Shown here one piece after another: positions 35,501-43,700 of a stretch of 64,000 nt of DNA. Position 1 is the stretch's first letter; each line of letters begins with the position of its first letter. Origin of the DNA: Chelydra serpentina. Lineage: Eukaryota; Chordata; Testudines; Chelydridae. A program made the translations under genes and the position numbers. The notes under the pieces were generated by a model, which saw only the letters and a list, made by a program, of their open reading frames with translations, made no database searches and was not told where the DNA came from. The stretch spans positions 40,163,501-40,227,500 of the forward strand of contig JBAIAC010000023.1 in NCBI GenBank assembly GCA_037349315.1. Direction: 5' to 3'.

Positions 35501-38500
35501 TGTTATATTCATAGATGTACACCAAGCACCACACAATTTCTAACAGGCCCACAAATAGAAGGGTGAGGTACAGCACAATACACCACAATGCATTACTGTG
35601 ATTCACTATCAAAGTGCTCCTTCAAAGCCTCTCTGAACCGTATAGCTCAGCATTGAGCTCTTCTAATAGCCCTTGTATGTGGCTGTTCACATACCACTCT
35701 ACCTCCACCCCAGCTGCAACTTTTCCCCCTTTGCTTCACAGATATTATGCAGCACACAGCAGGCAGCTATAATCATTGGGATTTTTGTCATTGAGATCTA
35801 ATCTTGTGAGTAAACAGCACCAGCATCCCTTCAATCTACCAAGAGCACATTTAACTGTCATTCTGCACGTGCTGAGCCAGTAGTTAAGTCTGGAAAAAGC
35901 ACAGAGGCAGAAGAGAAGGGGAATGAGAACAGAGCCCGGATCTTGAGGGATGTCAATAAACAGAGGGAGAGAAGAGGAAAAGAAGCCACTAGGGGAAGAC
36001 GCTGAAGGAGTGCATAGAGGAGATAGGAGGAGCAGTAGGACTGAACTGAGAAGCAAATGTCCCAGAGGAAGAAGCAGTAGTGACTGACTGTTACAAGCAG
36101 CAGAAGACAGAGGAGGGGAAAAGAGAGGAGAGCCTGAAGATGGTTAATGAGCTAAATCAGCAGTTTCAATGGAGGAGACAGGACAGAAGCTGGCTTGCAT
36201 GGAATACAAGAGAATTAGAACAGAGGATGTCAAGGCAGCTGGAACTGCTGGCACATTCAAGTTGCTCAGAGGCAAAGGATAGGAGTGAGACAGAGTCACA
36301 GAGAGGTTTCTATAAGCTCATATTCAAAAGCTGAGGGAAAGCAATTAAATGTTAATGGGGATGAGGACTATCCCTTTTTCAAAGACAGCCTGGCCCAGGA
36401 CAGCAGGTTCAGGAGAATCAGCCCTCACTCACTGACAAACCAGCTGGCACTGGGATACTGGTACTGGAGGAATCAACCCCAAATTACAGACTGTCCAACT
36501 ATGGGACAGTGGATTCAGGAAGGAGGAACAGTTCATTATGCAAGGCACTTTATTTCAGAGAACTCCCGTACCCCGTCACTCCTCCTACACCCAGGTAGGA
36601 TAGCTCTCACCTCACTACCTGCCCCAACTGGGAGAAGAGTCAGTTTTAATTTGTCCTGGACAAACTTCAAAGGATTCAGTGTTTCAGTTCCTTGGCAGCA
36701 TCCGGAAATTCACATGCTGCTTCTCCAAGCTTTGTTGGCTGAACTCATGAGTGGGGTTTCTGGCCAGACTCCCAGTACCTCTTGTGTTAGCTGTGTTAGC
36801 ATTGCTTTGGGAATCACCTTTCCAGGGGAGGTTGGGATCCCCCACCCCAGCTAACACTCAGAAGCACAAAGACAGCCTTGAAAGCTACATGTCATAGGCG
36901 CCCACTCCATGGTGCTTCAGCCCCAGCCAGGGATCAGCAGTTCCTGAGCAGCCCCACCTCCACCAGTCAGCTGGTAGGCAACTGCACTAATCAGCTGTTT
37001 GGCAGGCTCCCCTGAATGCAGCCCCACCCCACCTGCTGTTCTGAAGCCTCTGGACTTGCTGCGGCAGAGGCTGACCCAAGTGGGGCCCCTCCTCCAGCAG
37101 CCTTAGGGAGTTGCTCTAGCCAGGGTTAGGGGTGGGCTGCGGGGACAGGGCCGGCTCTGGTTTTTTTGCCACCCCAGGCAAAAAAGCCACCCGCCACCCC
37201 CCTGCCGGGGCGCCGGAGGGGAGAGCAGCATGGGAGGGCGCCGAGCCCGGCCGCGCTCTCCCCGGCGGCTGAAGCGCTGCGGGGCGGGCGGTGAGCCAGG
37301 CCGCGGCACCACTCTCCCCAGCGGCCAGAGGGCCAGGGGGAAGGGCGGCGAGCCCGGCCGCAGCGCCGGTCTCCCCGGCGGCCGGAGGGCCGGGGGGAGG
37401 GCGGCGAGCCCGGCTGCGGCGCCGCTCTCCCCAGCGGCCGGAGCGCGGCAGGGGAGGGCACCGAGCCCGGCCGCGGCGCCGCTCTCCCCGGTGGCCAGAG
37501 TGCGGCAGGGGAGGGCACCGGGGGAGAGCGGCGCCGCAGCCAGGCCACGGCGCCACTCTCCCCGGTGGCTGGAGCGCGGCAGGGGCGGGCGGCGAGCCCG
37601 GCCGCGGTCACGCTCTCCCGGGCGGCCGGAGGGCGGCAAGCCCAGCCGGGGCCCTGCTCTCAGGCCGGAGCGCCCCGGGGCGCCCCAACAGCCCGCCACT
37701 ATGTTTAAAAAAAAAACCAAAAAAAAAAACCCTGAGTGCCGCCCCCCTCCAGGTGCCGCCCCAAGCACGTGCTTGGTAGGCTGGTGCCTGGAGCTGGCCC
37801 TGTGCGGGGAGCACAGGGCTCCCTCTGCTCTGCAGAAGCCTCATCAGCAGCAGTGAGATCTTGCTTACCTGGGTCAGGTAGCCCCGCCAACTAAGTAGAT
37901 CTTCTGAGCAGGCTCCAGCTCCCAGCCACCTCCAACTGCAGGCAGCATTAGGTGAGTCCAGGCAGAGGGAGCCTGGCCGGGGGTGGGTAGGACCCACTGC
38001 AGTGGCAGGAGAGGGGAGGCCACCATGGGCACAATTTGGGGGCAATGTGGCATGCAGAATCACTGCCACTACCTTCCCACGTTTCTGCCAATGCTGAGCT
38101 GCTCTGCTGGGCAAGGGTCTGTCCTCAGGGGTGCCATAGGGCGGGGGGACGGGGACTGTCCTGGCCCACCAGGATAGTAAAAATCTGAGGGCAAATTTGT
38201 CTCTCTCATCCCTCCTTTCCACCCATGCAACCTTTATCCAAAATACTCATTTGGCACTGAAGTTAAATAGGTGTTAACAAAATCAGACAAAACAGAGTTT
38301 TTCAAAGTGTGATTTAAAATCCCTTCCCCTCTCCATTGCTCAATTTTCTGTCTCTTGACTCTTGTGATGTTATAATTTCTTCTCCTTACCATAGGCTTTG
38401 TCTGGATTAGCATTTGTCCTCCTGTTGTAATTGATTGCCAATTGCTTGTTAAGTGACTGTAAATGCTAATCAAGATGTAAACATTTGCAGAGTATCAGGA

Positions 38501-41500
38501 CATGGGGGGCTCAGCCTGGGCAAACCACAAAACTTTGTGCTCAAGAACAAACATTTGTGGAGAGCCTCAGTTATTAACACAATTAGCATTTACAATCAGT
38601 TAGTTCAAATTATAACAGGACCACCAACTCTAGTCTAGACAAAGACAAAGCATTAGTCCCCCAGGCAAGACAGGGCCTGTTTTATATATTATATAAAAGG
38701 AAACACAATAAATGTATCTTCACTCCCCAAAACAAGCAAACATATAAACAAAACAAAAAACATCTAGGACCCCAAATCTTCATGCCTTCTTTACACATCA
38801 GAAGAAAATCAAACAAAGGCACAGCCTCAGTTATTGCCCCTTTACAGATCACCTTTAAAAATGAAATGATCCTTTACATTCCTAATTCCCCGAAATCAGG
38901 GTAACTGCCGACTTTGTGGGGCTGAAAGACTGGATCTGGGTGTGAAAATTTGTTCCTTTCCACCATTGCATGTACATATAGAACAAAGTGCTGGGAGCAC
39001 AATGGAATAGGTATGGGTAAGAGAGAGCTGATTAGGGGGAAAAAGGCCCTCAAAAAAACTTTGAAAATAGCGACAGGGTTGGTTTAGTAGTCAAGTTTTC
39101 TGAGGCGGTTTAAGTGAGATACAGTCCCACTAAAAAAAAATCATATAACATTCCAATTTTACACTTCTTATAACTTTTTTTTAAACACATCCTTGGGGCT
39201 CAAACTATGGCTCTGATACTGGTATTATTCTCTCAGGATCAATCATGGATAATTTCCACCACCCACTTCCCTTTTGGGGAAGCAATAATTAAAAAGCTAT
39301 TCAGGAGCTGGGGTAGAATTTATGGTACAAATTTAGGTTATTTGATCAAGACTGAAAATATAATTAGATCAAAAAATAATGTGAAGAACAGCTAGCCAAA
39401 GACTCCAAAAGTAATAGCAAAAATATCTGTAAATACATAAAAAGCAGAAAGCCTGCTAAACAACCAGTGGGCCACTGGATGATCGAGATGCTAAAGGAGC
39501 ACTCAAAGACGATAAGGCTATTGCGGAGAAACTAAATACTATTCCTGCTATTCCTCTTGCTGCCTCCAGCTGGTAGATGTGTTCCTAAAGTGACAGATCA
39601 TTCCCCTCCCACAGGTGCCCTCCAATCATGCCCTCTCGCTAACACCTCTTTCTCAAGAAACAAGGGAAATTAGCTGCCCCAAACGTGGTTAATGCAGGCC
39701 TTGTTTACACTAAAGTACTTTTGCCAGTATATGCATAGGCGCCGACTCCATGAATGCTCTGGCGCTGGCCCCACTGCCACCTAACAGCTGCTTGGTGGTG
39801 CTTAGGACTTTCCGGGAGGGAGGGGGAGGTGGCGGAGAAGAGGCAGGGCAGGGGTGGGGACTTGGGGAAAGAGGGTGGAATGGGGGTGAGGAAAGGCAGA
39901 GGGGGGGTGAGGGGGTCGAGCACCCACCGGGCAGAGGGAAGTCAACGCCTATGTAGCTATGCCAGCTAGACTCACCCCTGCTTAGTACCTTCTTCAACTC
40001 AAGAAGTGTGTTTCAGATTCTTCCTGGCATTGCCAGTCTGACGTGCCTTTGGTGCCGTAATGAGGGTGAGGCGAGTGAGGCACTCGCCTCGAGTGCAGAA
40101 GCTGAGGGGCGCAAAAAACTCCCTGAGCCGGCGGCATTTCGGCGGCAGCCCAAACACGACCGCCGAAATGCCGTCAGCTCAGGGAGTTTTTTACGCCCCT
40201 CAGCTTCCGTGGTATTTCTGTGCCCCTCAGCTTCCGGCGGGATTTCCAGCGTTTGGGCTGCCACCATCTGCGGTGGCATTTTGGCAGTGGGGGGTCCTTC
40301 CTTTGCACCTCGGGCGCAAATATTTCTAATTACGGCTCTGTGTGCCTTCTCTGGCTTGTCAGATTGGGTTTATATTGCTGGTGAACCACAGCGCCACCCA
40401 GACTGCTTCCCAGGCTGGTGAACCACCTGTGATTCATTAATTTTATACCTGTGTAACTGTACTGATTTCATTGGGGTTGTTTCTGGTTTACACTACTACA
40501 AGTGAGGACAGAATCAGGCATAGGCACTGACTCCGTGGGTGCTCCAAGGCTCAAGCACCCAGGGAAAAAAATAGTAGGGATGGTTCAGCACCCACCAACC
40601 ACAGCCGTTCAGCTGGGCTTGCTGTGAGGCCTGGGGGGAGAGGATGGAGCAGGGGCAGGAAGAGGTAGAGTGAGGGCGGGGCCTTGAGAGAGACGATGGA
40701 ATGGGGCGGGGCCTTGGGGCAGAGCACCCACCTGGAAAAATAAAAGTCAGCACCTATGCTACACGTAACTTCTCAACCCTCGGAAGCTCTTGGATTCCAT
40801 CTGTTCTTATGAGCAACCCGTGGCTTCGACATCAATTAAGCCACACCCTTGTCCTAATATGGCTAGGTGACGTCACACCACCCAGCATACTTACCGTTGG
40901 TGCAGAGCAATGGCTGGCCCAAACTGGGGCTGCAGTCAACGCAGCAGTCCTCTGCTTGGTGTCGATTCTGGATCTGGAAGGTGATGCGTCTGCTTCCTGT
41001 CACAGCTTCAAAACCCGCTACCACCTCAGACTCCTCCAGGGGATAGATGAACACTCCTATAGGGGGCAGCGGAGAAAGTATTCTGAGGCTGAGACCGCAA
41101 GAGCTACCAGACAGAAACCAGCCTGACTCAGAATAGATTCCAACCTTAGGCTCAACATTCCCAACCTGTGCTACGTGATGTATTAGCTCTTCACCACAAA
41201 TTCTGCTTTAGTGCTGGCGAAAGGTCCTGGAGAGTGTCCACCTCCATTTATCCTCAGTGCTGCTACAGCACCGGCAATTGCAACATCAGCTTCTCCCATG
41301 TTCCACACCCCTTAACATGTCTTATCTCTGCCCTGAAGGCAACCCCTCTATTGTGGAGAGAAGAGTTCAGACTCAGTTTGTTTATTCGGTCCATAGCCTC
41401 TCTGTTGAGGCTCCCAGCAAGGGGGTCAAACCTGATGGTGGCTTTTGTGATGTGGACACCTGCCCTCTGGGAATTGGACTGAGACTCACCCACTCACTTC

Positions 41501-42334
41501 ACCTCCTAAACCACTGAACAGCCATCACATGGAAACGACTTTTGGTCACTACTCCTAACATGGACAGAATGGAGCAGTTGACCTAGTGATGTATCCCAGT
41601 TCCAGCCCCCTCTGAGCTAGCCAGTCTTCCAGCAAGGGATTTTTAACCTTCAGGATGCAGTAAGGCAACTAGGAAACTGCTCTAGATCCATTTTAGTATC
41701 TTCTCAATGCACAAGAGGGTGCCTAGCCATTTACATGCACAATAATTGGCTATTTGTCACCTTGTTGAAAGGTGACCGGATCAGTGCCTCCTGGATGCAA
41801 ATCACCCAGATTCACCTATGATGTGGTCAGGGAGAAGGAAAGCCCAGGGCTTCCATCCCATTTTACTCAAGGACTGTGATGAATTTGGGAAGGATCCTTT
41901 TGCCAATCTAGCATTCATGTCCTGGCTCAAGCATGTGTATTCCACTGCCTCCTATGGGAACAGGCTGGGTTTGGTTCTGCATATATCAGTTCCCTATACT
42001 GATTGTCCTAGAGGGTCTCCTCCTTTAGCTCACTAAGTAGAGGCAAGAGTTCAAGAGACCAAGGATGAACAGGTAGAGGAGGGTGGGTGCAGCACTGCTC
42101 CACACCTAGATAGGTCAGATCTGCTCCTATATCCCAGCAAACTGCTAGTTAAATAGGTACAACTTACTCTTTAGCTCTAGATAGACCCATCTTACCTTCT
42201 ACAGGATCCTCTTCTGAATTGATGTAAGTGAGGTGAGCAGTGACTCCCAGGGAGTACCCGTTGGCACAGGCCTTTACGCATGAGCTCTTCAGAGGGAGAG
42301 CTGTCCAGGTAGCTAGAGAATACAAGCCTGGCAT
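8525..42334 (-). CDS. VWA5B2: VWA5B2, VIT and von Willebrand factor A domain protein (complete, 21 coding exons)
   Basis: The exons are, in transcript order: 42196-42334 (ATG at 42334), 40895-41056, 32389-32608, 31595-31749, 27069-27200, 26371-26495, 25973-26149, 22541-22651, 21881-22083, 21278-21392, 19755-19937, 19309-19507, 18695-18984, 14689-14914, 14151-14492, 13927-14064, 13330-13449, 12661-12738, 11555-11624, 10570-10678, 8525-9181. All junctions are GT-AG and all phases agree, giving 1316 codons plus TGA at 8525-8527. The protein starts [16 protein letters not shown] and ends LLCYNPSNV. Order and motifs match vertebrate VWA5B2, which is about 1240 residues in human. The family function is poorly known; VIT plus VWA suggests a protein-interaction role. 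Its 3' end faces ALG3. Confidence 0.97.
9429..10230 (-). mobile_element. CR1 LINE 3' fragment in VWA5B2 intron
   Basis: The + strand shows the reversed CR1 3' region with phrases common to turtle CR1 (GAACATAACAAGGGCCAGGC, TCTAGCCCAGTGTCCTG). On the - strand are remnants of the RT C-terminus such as [20 protein letters not shown] and [19 protein letters not shown]. The frame is broken, so the copy is old. Confidence 0.85.
10850..11200. other. AT-rich intron sequence, nothing recognised
   Basis: Base composition changes sharply from the GC-rich gene body to AT-rich DNA. The stretch looks transposon-derived (it has a short phrase TGTTGCCAATTTAGTGACTG), but no termini, reading frame or family could be assigned. 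Confidence 0.4.
11208..11429. mobile_element. GC-rich non-autonomous hAT-like element
   Basis: The ends form a loose inverted repeat: CAGTAGCGGCACCAG at the left and GCGCTGGCCCTGCTG at the right. Internal GCCGCCCTAGGC motifs occur in both orientations. Flanks AGGTGTC and ATGTGTC may be a decayed target duplication. It resembles the elements at 37146 and 42581, but no intact 8-bp duplication is seen. Confidence 0.5.
12284..12462 (+). mobile_element. tRNA-derived SINE (tortoise Pol III SINE type)
   Basis: The head carries box A (TAGCTCAGTGGTTTGAG) and box B (GTGAGTTCAATCC) in tRNA spacing. The tail (GACTAGATGACCTCCTAAG, CCTTCCAACCCTGAGATTCT, ending ATTCTATGATTC) matches the CR1 3' end seen in this window at 51659. 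A shared LINE tail is the known structure of this chelonian SINE, which is thought to be mobilised by CR1. Confidence 0.92.
13567..13600. repeat. Short perfect palindrome
   Basis: Arms of 16 bp (GCCTAACTCCCATTGA and its complement) are separated by two bases. Related TTAGGCACCTAAAT-type phrases occur near 27300-27460 and 49015-49090, so this is probably a trace of a hairpin-forming interspersed repeat. Confidence 0.8.
15330..15805 (+). repeat. Diverged direct repeat, copy 1 (LTR-like)
   Basis: This copy aligns by eye with 17690-18200 in the same orientation. Shared landmarks in order are GAGCTG, CTGTATCAGCC, AAGCAAAGACTGC or its variant, TTAGAT(A/C)AAGCTGATGAG, CCAGATGTCAG, ACTCAATA and AGTC(C/A)TCACAC. 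Copies are clearly diverged with indels. No TG...CA termini or coding sequence were recognised, so an LTR pair is only one explanation. Confidence 0.6.
15806..17492. other. Intron sequence between the direct repeats, no gene seen
   Basis: The stretch has no long reading frame with protein-like content and no recognised retroviral motif. If the flanking repeats are LTRs, this would be a decayed internal region. Nothing here confirms that. Confidence 0.4.
17493..17676 (-). mobile_element. tRNA-derived SINE, second copy
   Basis: This is the same element as at 12284, inverted. It starts with the reversed CR1-type tail (CATAGAATCATAGAATCATA) and ends with the reversed tRNA head (ACTGAGCTATCCC). 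It sits in the long VWA5B2 intron between exons 14914 and 18695. Confidence 0.93.
17690..18200 (+). repeat. Diverged direct repeat, copy 2 (LTR-like)
   Basis: This is the partner of 15330-15805, about 2.36 kb downstream in the same intron, right after the inverted SINE. The landmark order is conserved throughout about 500 bp. It carries a long A/T-rich stretch (17950-18050) absent or shorter in copy 1. Confidence 0.6.
20567..20700 (+). repeat. MIR-like SINE fragment
   Basis: The stretch contains the MIR core-like phrase TGTGATCTTGGGCAAGTCAC preceded by a CTCTGCCACTGATT-type part. Further on (20795-20830) is TTGTAAGCTGCTTGGGGCAG, a phrase common in old amniote LINE/SINE 3' ends. It lies in the VWA5B2 intron 19938-21277. 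Confidence 0.7.
23605..23765 (-). mobile_element. Old CR1 fragment
   Basis: Reversed CR1-like text is visible (AATCTCTAGGTTTCTTTGTA, AACTCATCTGTGAACTTCAT), corresponding to the region around the RT active-site box in better copies. It is heavily diverged. Sequence upstream (23340-23600) shows nothing recognisable. Confidence 0.5.
23847..24031. mobile_element. Penelope-like element tail, inverted dimer
   Basis: Two head-to-head copies of one tail face each other: a left arm around 23857-23904 (GGTAATATACTTTATTGGAC) and its complement around 23933-23980 (TCCAATAAAAGATATTACCT). The outer right end reads GGACCAACATGGCTACAAC. Flanks TACCACTATT (23837-23846) and TATCACTATT (24032-24041) fit a 10-bp target duplication with one mismatch. 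It is the same tail family as 63055-63365. Confidence 0.65.
24370..24860 (-). mobile_element. Old CR1 RT fragment
   Basis: Reversed CR1 RT-region phrases are present (ACAGGACAGTAATTGCCAGG, GGTACCACATTTATTTTTCT, CCAGTCCTCTCAAATC). No open frame remains. The following stretch to exon 25973 shows no gene or clear repeat. Confidence 0.6.
27285..27480. repeat. Hairpin-rich interspersed repeat (unclassified)
   Basis: Several short mutually complementary pieces (TTAGGAGCCTAAAT, ATTTAGGAG, GGGATTTAGGCACCTAGAG, GCCTAAATACCTTTAAAA) repeat in both orientations. Similar phrases are at 13567 and 49015. No protein-coding content is seen. Confidence 0.45.
27884..28080 (+). repeat. Unclassified interspersed repeat
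   Basis: ATGTGATCATGTGATTAAAG and the following AATGCATAC and AATTAAGGTTGCA match 62513-62575 in the same order. The later part (GGCAAACAATGTATTTT to GGCATGGAAAATTTC) matches 61740-61840 in the opposite orientation. Three partial copies in one window point to a dispersed family not assigned here. Confidence 0.6.
28400..29155 (-). mobile_element. CR1-type LINE 3' region, interrupted
   Basis: The + strand shows the reversed 3' region of a chelonian CR1 subfamily (AAGGGACCATTGTGATCATC, GGCAAGATCCACCAACCAGA, GGGAAAGAATTCTCTGTAGT). A 181-bp hAT-like element splits it at 28509-28689. No coding frame remains. Confidence 0.7.
28509..28689. mobile_element. hAT-like MITE inside CR1
   Basis: The ends are CAGGGGTGTGCA and TGTGCACGCCCCTG, an imperfect inverted repeat. 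Flanks are CCTGTACT (28501-28508) and TCTATACT (28690-28697), matching at 6 of 8 positions. Removing the element restores continuous CR1 sequence. Confidence 0.65.
29155..29425. repeat. CA-rich simple repeat region
   Basis: A degenerate array of CACACA, CATGCA and CACATG pieces. It yields several spurious His/Thr-rich frames. From here to about 31200 the intron shows no gene or clear element. Confidence 0.85.
31231..31356 (+). repeat. Relic copies of the ALG3-intron repeat core
   Basis: Two diverged partial units begin GAGGGCTGGAATAGCAGG and CAGGGCTGGAATAGCACGGG, the second continuing GGACTGCGGATGGGGATTGA. This is the ALG3-array core, here in a VWA5B2 intron 24 kb away. Confidence 0.7.
33842..34285. 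mobile_element. hAT-like non-autonomous element
   Basis: The terminal inverted repeats are CATAGGCACCAACG and AGTTGGTGCCTATG. Flanks GCAGGCAC (left) and GCAGGGCAC (right) fit an 8-bp target duplication with one inserted base. The interior is G/C-rich. The same family appears at 39734-39953, 40519-40758 and, in part, from 36894. Confidence 0.7.
34317..34640. mobile_element. hAT-like element, second type
   Basis: The ends are CAGTGGTTTCCAAAAACTTT and GGTTGAAAACCACTA, an imperfect inverted repeat of the CAGTGGTT type common in vertebrate hAT elements. Flanks agree at only 5 of 8 positions, so the copy is old. Confidence 0.55.
36061..36890. other. Unassigned intron sequence
   Basis: A purine-rich stretch (36080-36320) could be a decayed coding region of a transposon (it gives a Gln/Glu/Arg-rich frame), but no family was recognised. 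From about 36894 a partial copy of the CATAGGCGCC-type hAT element follows. Confidence 0.35.
37146..37802. mobile_element. hAT-type element with perfect 8-bp TSD and internal tandem repeats
   Basis: The ends are CAGGGCCGGCTCT and GGAGCTGGCCCTG (inverted repeat). The target duplication TGCGGGGA is perfect at 37138-37145 and 37803-37810. The interior is a CpG-rich series of about seven related units near 60 bp built on GCCCGGCCGCGGCGCC and CTCTCCCCGGCGGCC. No transposase is present. Long Arg/Pro/Gly-rich frames here are by-products of composition. Confidence 0.9.
37811..39733. other. Intron sequence without recognised genes
   Basis: AT-rich from about 38200. No family-like protein frame and no clear repeat termini were found. 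Confidence 0.4.
39734..39953. mobile_element. hAT-like element, copy of the 33842 family
   Basis: The ends are CATAGGCGCCGACTCC and GTCAACGCCTATG, with internal GAGCACCCACCGGGCAGAGG near the right end. Flanking bases match poorly, so the target duplication has decayed. Confidence 0.65.
40054..40336. mobile_element. Snapback transposon-like element
   Basis: GCCGTAAT near the left end and ATTACGGC near the right end form short inverted termini. Inside, 40101-40145 and 40159-40205 are long complementary arms (GCTGAGGGGCGCAAAAAACT against AGTTTTTTACGCCCCTCAGC), so the transcript would fold into a strong hairpin. A third partial copy of the GCCCCTCAGCTTCC end follows at 40220. The family is not assigned. 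Confidence 0.55.
40519..40758. mobile_element. hAT-like element, further copy of the 33842 family
   Basis: The ends are CATAGGCACTGACTCC and AAAGTCAGCACCTATG. The interior shares GGTGCTC and CAAGCACCCA phrases with 33842-34285. No clear target duplication remains. It ends about 140 bp before VWA5B2 coding exon 2. Confidence 0.65.
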
Positions 42335-42372
42335 GGTCTCTAGGCACAGCTACCAGGTCCTGCCAGCTGGGG
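42335..42372 (-). other. VWA5B2: VWA5B2 5'UTR part of the first coding exon
   Basis: A CTTCTCTCTATAG acceptor on the - strand ends at 42373, just upstream of the start codon. The first coding exon would therefore carry about 38 nt of 5'UTR, with at least one non-coding exon further upstream. The ATG has A at -3 context (GACCATGC) and is the family start. Confidence 0.55.
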
Positions 42373-42580
42373 CTATAGAGAGAAGGTGAAACAACACAAG
42401 CAAGCATTGAAGTTTGGAGACAAGGAGAGGTAAGACTGAATGCTGTCTTTAACTATCAGGAGAGGTTCAGAAGTCTGTAATGAAGTGGGGTTAATAAGTC
42501 AACCGCAAGATTAGAATATTGCACAATGAAGTTGGTGACTTTACAGTATTCTTCCTTCCTCAATTCCTCTTCCCCCCGTC

Positions 42581-42996
42581 CAGGGCCGGCCCTAGGTTTT
42601 TGGCCGCCCCAAGCAAAAAAAAAACAAACCCCACAAGCGCCATCCCCCCCCCCCCCCCCGCAACGCCGACCAAAACACCACCCCCCCAACAACGCCGCCC
42701 CGCCAAAACGCTGGGGGGGGGCAGCGGGGAGGGCTGCATGCCCGCCGCCCCGCTCCCCCTGCCAGTGGGGAGCGGAGCACGCCGGCGGCCCCGCTCTCCC
42801 GGCGGGGAGCGGAGCACCCCGGCCGCCCCGCTGCCCCGGCCGGAACGCTGCGGGGCAGGGCAGCCAGCCCGCCCCGCCACAATATGTTAATTGGGGGGGG
42901 GGAAAACAAAAACAAAACAAAACCCTGAGCGCCGCCCCCCCCGAAGGTGCCACCCCAAGCACGTGCTTGGTAGGCTGGTGCCTGGAGCCGGCCCTG
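42581..42996. mobile_element. hAT-type element with perfect 8-bp TSD upstream of VWA5B2
   Basis: The ends are CAGGGCCGGCCCTAGG and GGAGCCGGCCCTG. The target duplication CCCCCGTC is perfect at 42573-42580 and 42997-43004. The right third (CCAAGCACGTGCTTGGTAGG) matches the element at 37146. The interior has a run of about 18 C residues and CpG-rich sequence. It lies about 210 bp upstream of the VWA5B2 first coding exon. Confidence 0.9.
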
Positions 42997-43009
42997 CCCC
43001 CGTCCCCCT

Positions 43010-43700
43010 CTGCTCCTTGGGCTTCCATGCTGCTTTGCTCTCCTGGATCTTCTCATCTTTCCTCTCCAATTCTCTCCTGCTCCCTTTCTCCATCACCCTT
43101 GACAATTCCACTATCTTCCCAATCACTCAAGTGTACAACCTCCGGTGTACCATTCAACTCCTTTCTCCCCTTCTCTCCTCACATCTCAGTTCTAATCAGT
43201 TCTTGTTACTTTGTACTCTACAACTTCTCTACTGTCCTTTCATCTCCATCCCAACCTTCATCTGAACCCTCACCTGAGCCTTGGTCCTCTCTCACCTCAA
43301 CTATTCAATCTTCTCCTCTCCAGCTTCCCTGAATCTCATCTTGCTCCCCTCCAAAGTGCAATACCAAATTCTCCTATCACACTTCTCTGACTATTCCACT
43401 CCACCCCTGAGCCCCCTCCCTAACTTTCCCTAGTCTGCTGCATTACATACTTCTCATCCATCATCCTCACCTCCAGGATCATGTATATGTTTCTGCCTTC
43501 ATTTCTCCTACTCTCTCCTTTACTCCTGCTAGGGCACTACCCTAATTTCCCTCTCTGTATCCTTCCTCCATGCCTTCTCCATGCCATTATGCTCTTATAT
43601 TTGGAACAAGCTCACTCTGCTGAGTGTACCAAACCTCCTTCTTCTCTGCTTTCAAATTCCTCTTCACAACATTTTTTCGGGCAAGCCTTCCAATAATGAA
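43010..43700 (+). repeat. Pyrimidine-rich sequence, possible L2-type LINE remnant
   Basis: Phrases such as CTCTCACCTCAACTATTCAA and CAGCTTCCCTGAATCTCATC resemble old amniote LINE RT C-terminal coding text. Frames are broken and the match is by eye only, so this is tentative. Confidence 0.35.

Larger units (their letters stand above)
33390..36056. mobile_element. Decayed PIF/Harbinger DNA transposon
   Basis: On the + strand, 33391-33660 keeps pieces of a Myb/SANT-like accessory protein ([11 protein letters not shown], and in another frame [14 protein letters not shown]). The likely C-terminal part of the same protein is at 34945-35163 ([20 protein letters not shown]). On the - strand, 35745-35900 keeps the end of a DDE transposase ([20 protein letters not shown], then [11 protein letters not shown]). 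An accessory Myb-like gene paired with a DDE nuclease is typical of PIF/Harbinger. Frames are broken and termini were not found. Two hAT-like elements (33842, 34317) lie inside. Confidence 0.75.
27069..42334 (-). other. VWA5B2: VWA5B2 coding exons 1-5: VIT-domain region
   Basis: Residues 1 to about 140 form the VIT (vault/inter-alpha-trypsin) region. Family-like stretches include [54 protein letters not shown] and [20 protein letters not shown]. Exon 3 ends with CDDS and exon 4 opens [16 protein letters not shown], then [20 protein letters not shown]. The exon 3 donor (GTTGGC at 32388) is weak, but the frame and the conserved SPTSCFG junction support it. Introns of 8.3 kb (32609-40894) and 4.4 kb (27201-31594) separate these exons and are mostly transposon remains. 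Confidence 0.93.

Noticed and set aside
36285..36854. 189-codon + strand frame
   Set aside because: It has no recognised family, lies in a VWA5B2 intron on the opposite strand, and mixes with transposon-like DNA. It is kept only as unassigned sequence.
37103..37768. Arg/Pro/Gly/Ala-rich frames on both strands
   Set aside because: They are products of CpG-rich tandem units inside a hAT element. Several overlapping frames on both strands look the same, which is typical of composition and not coding.
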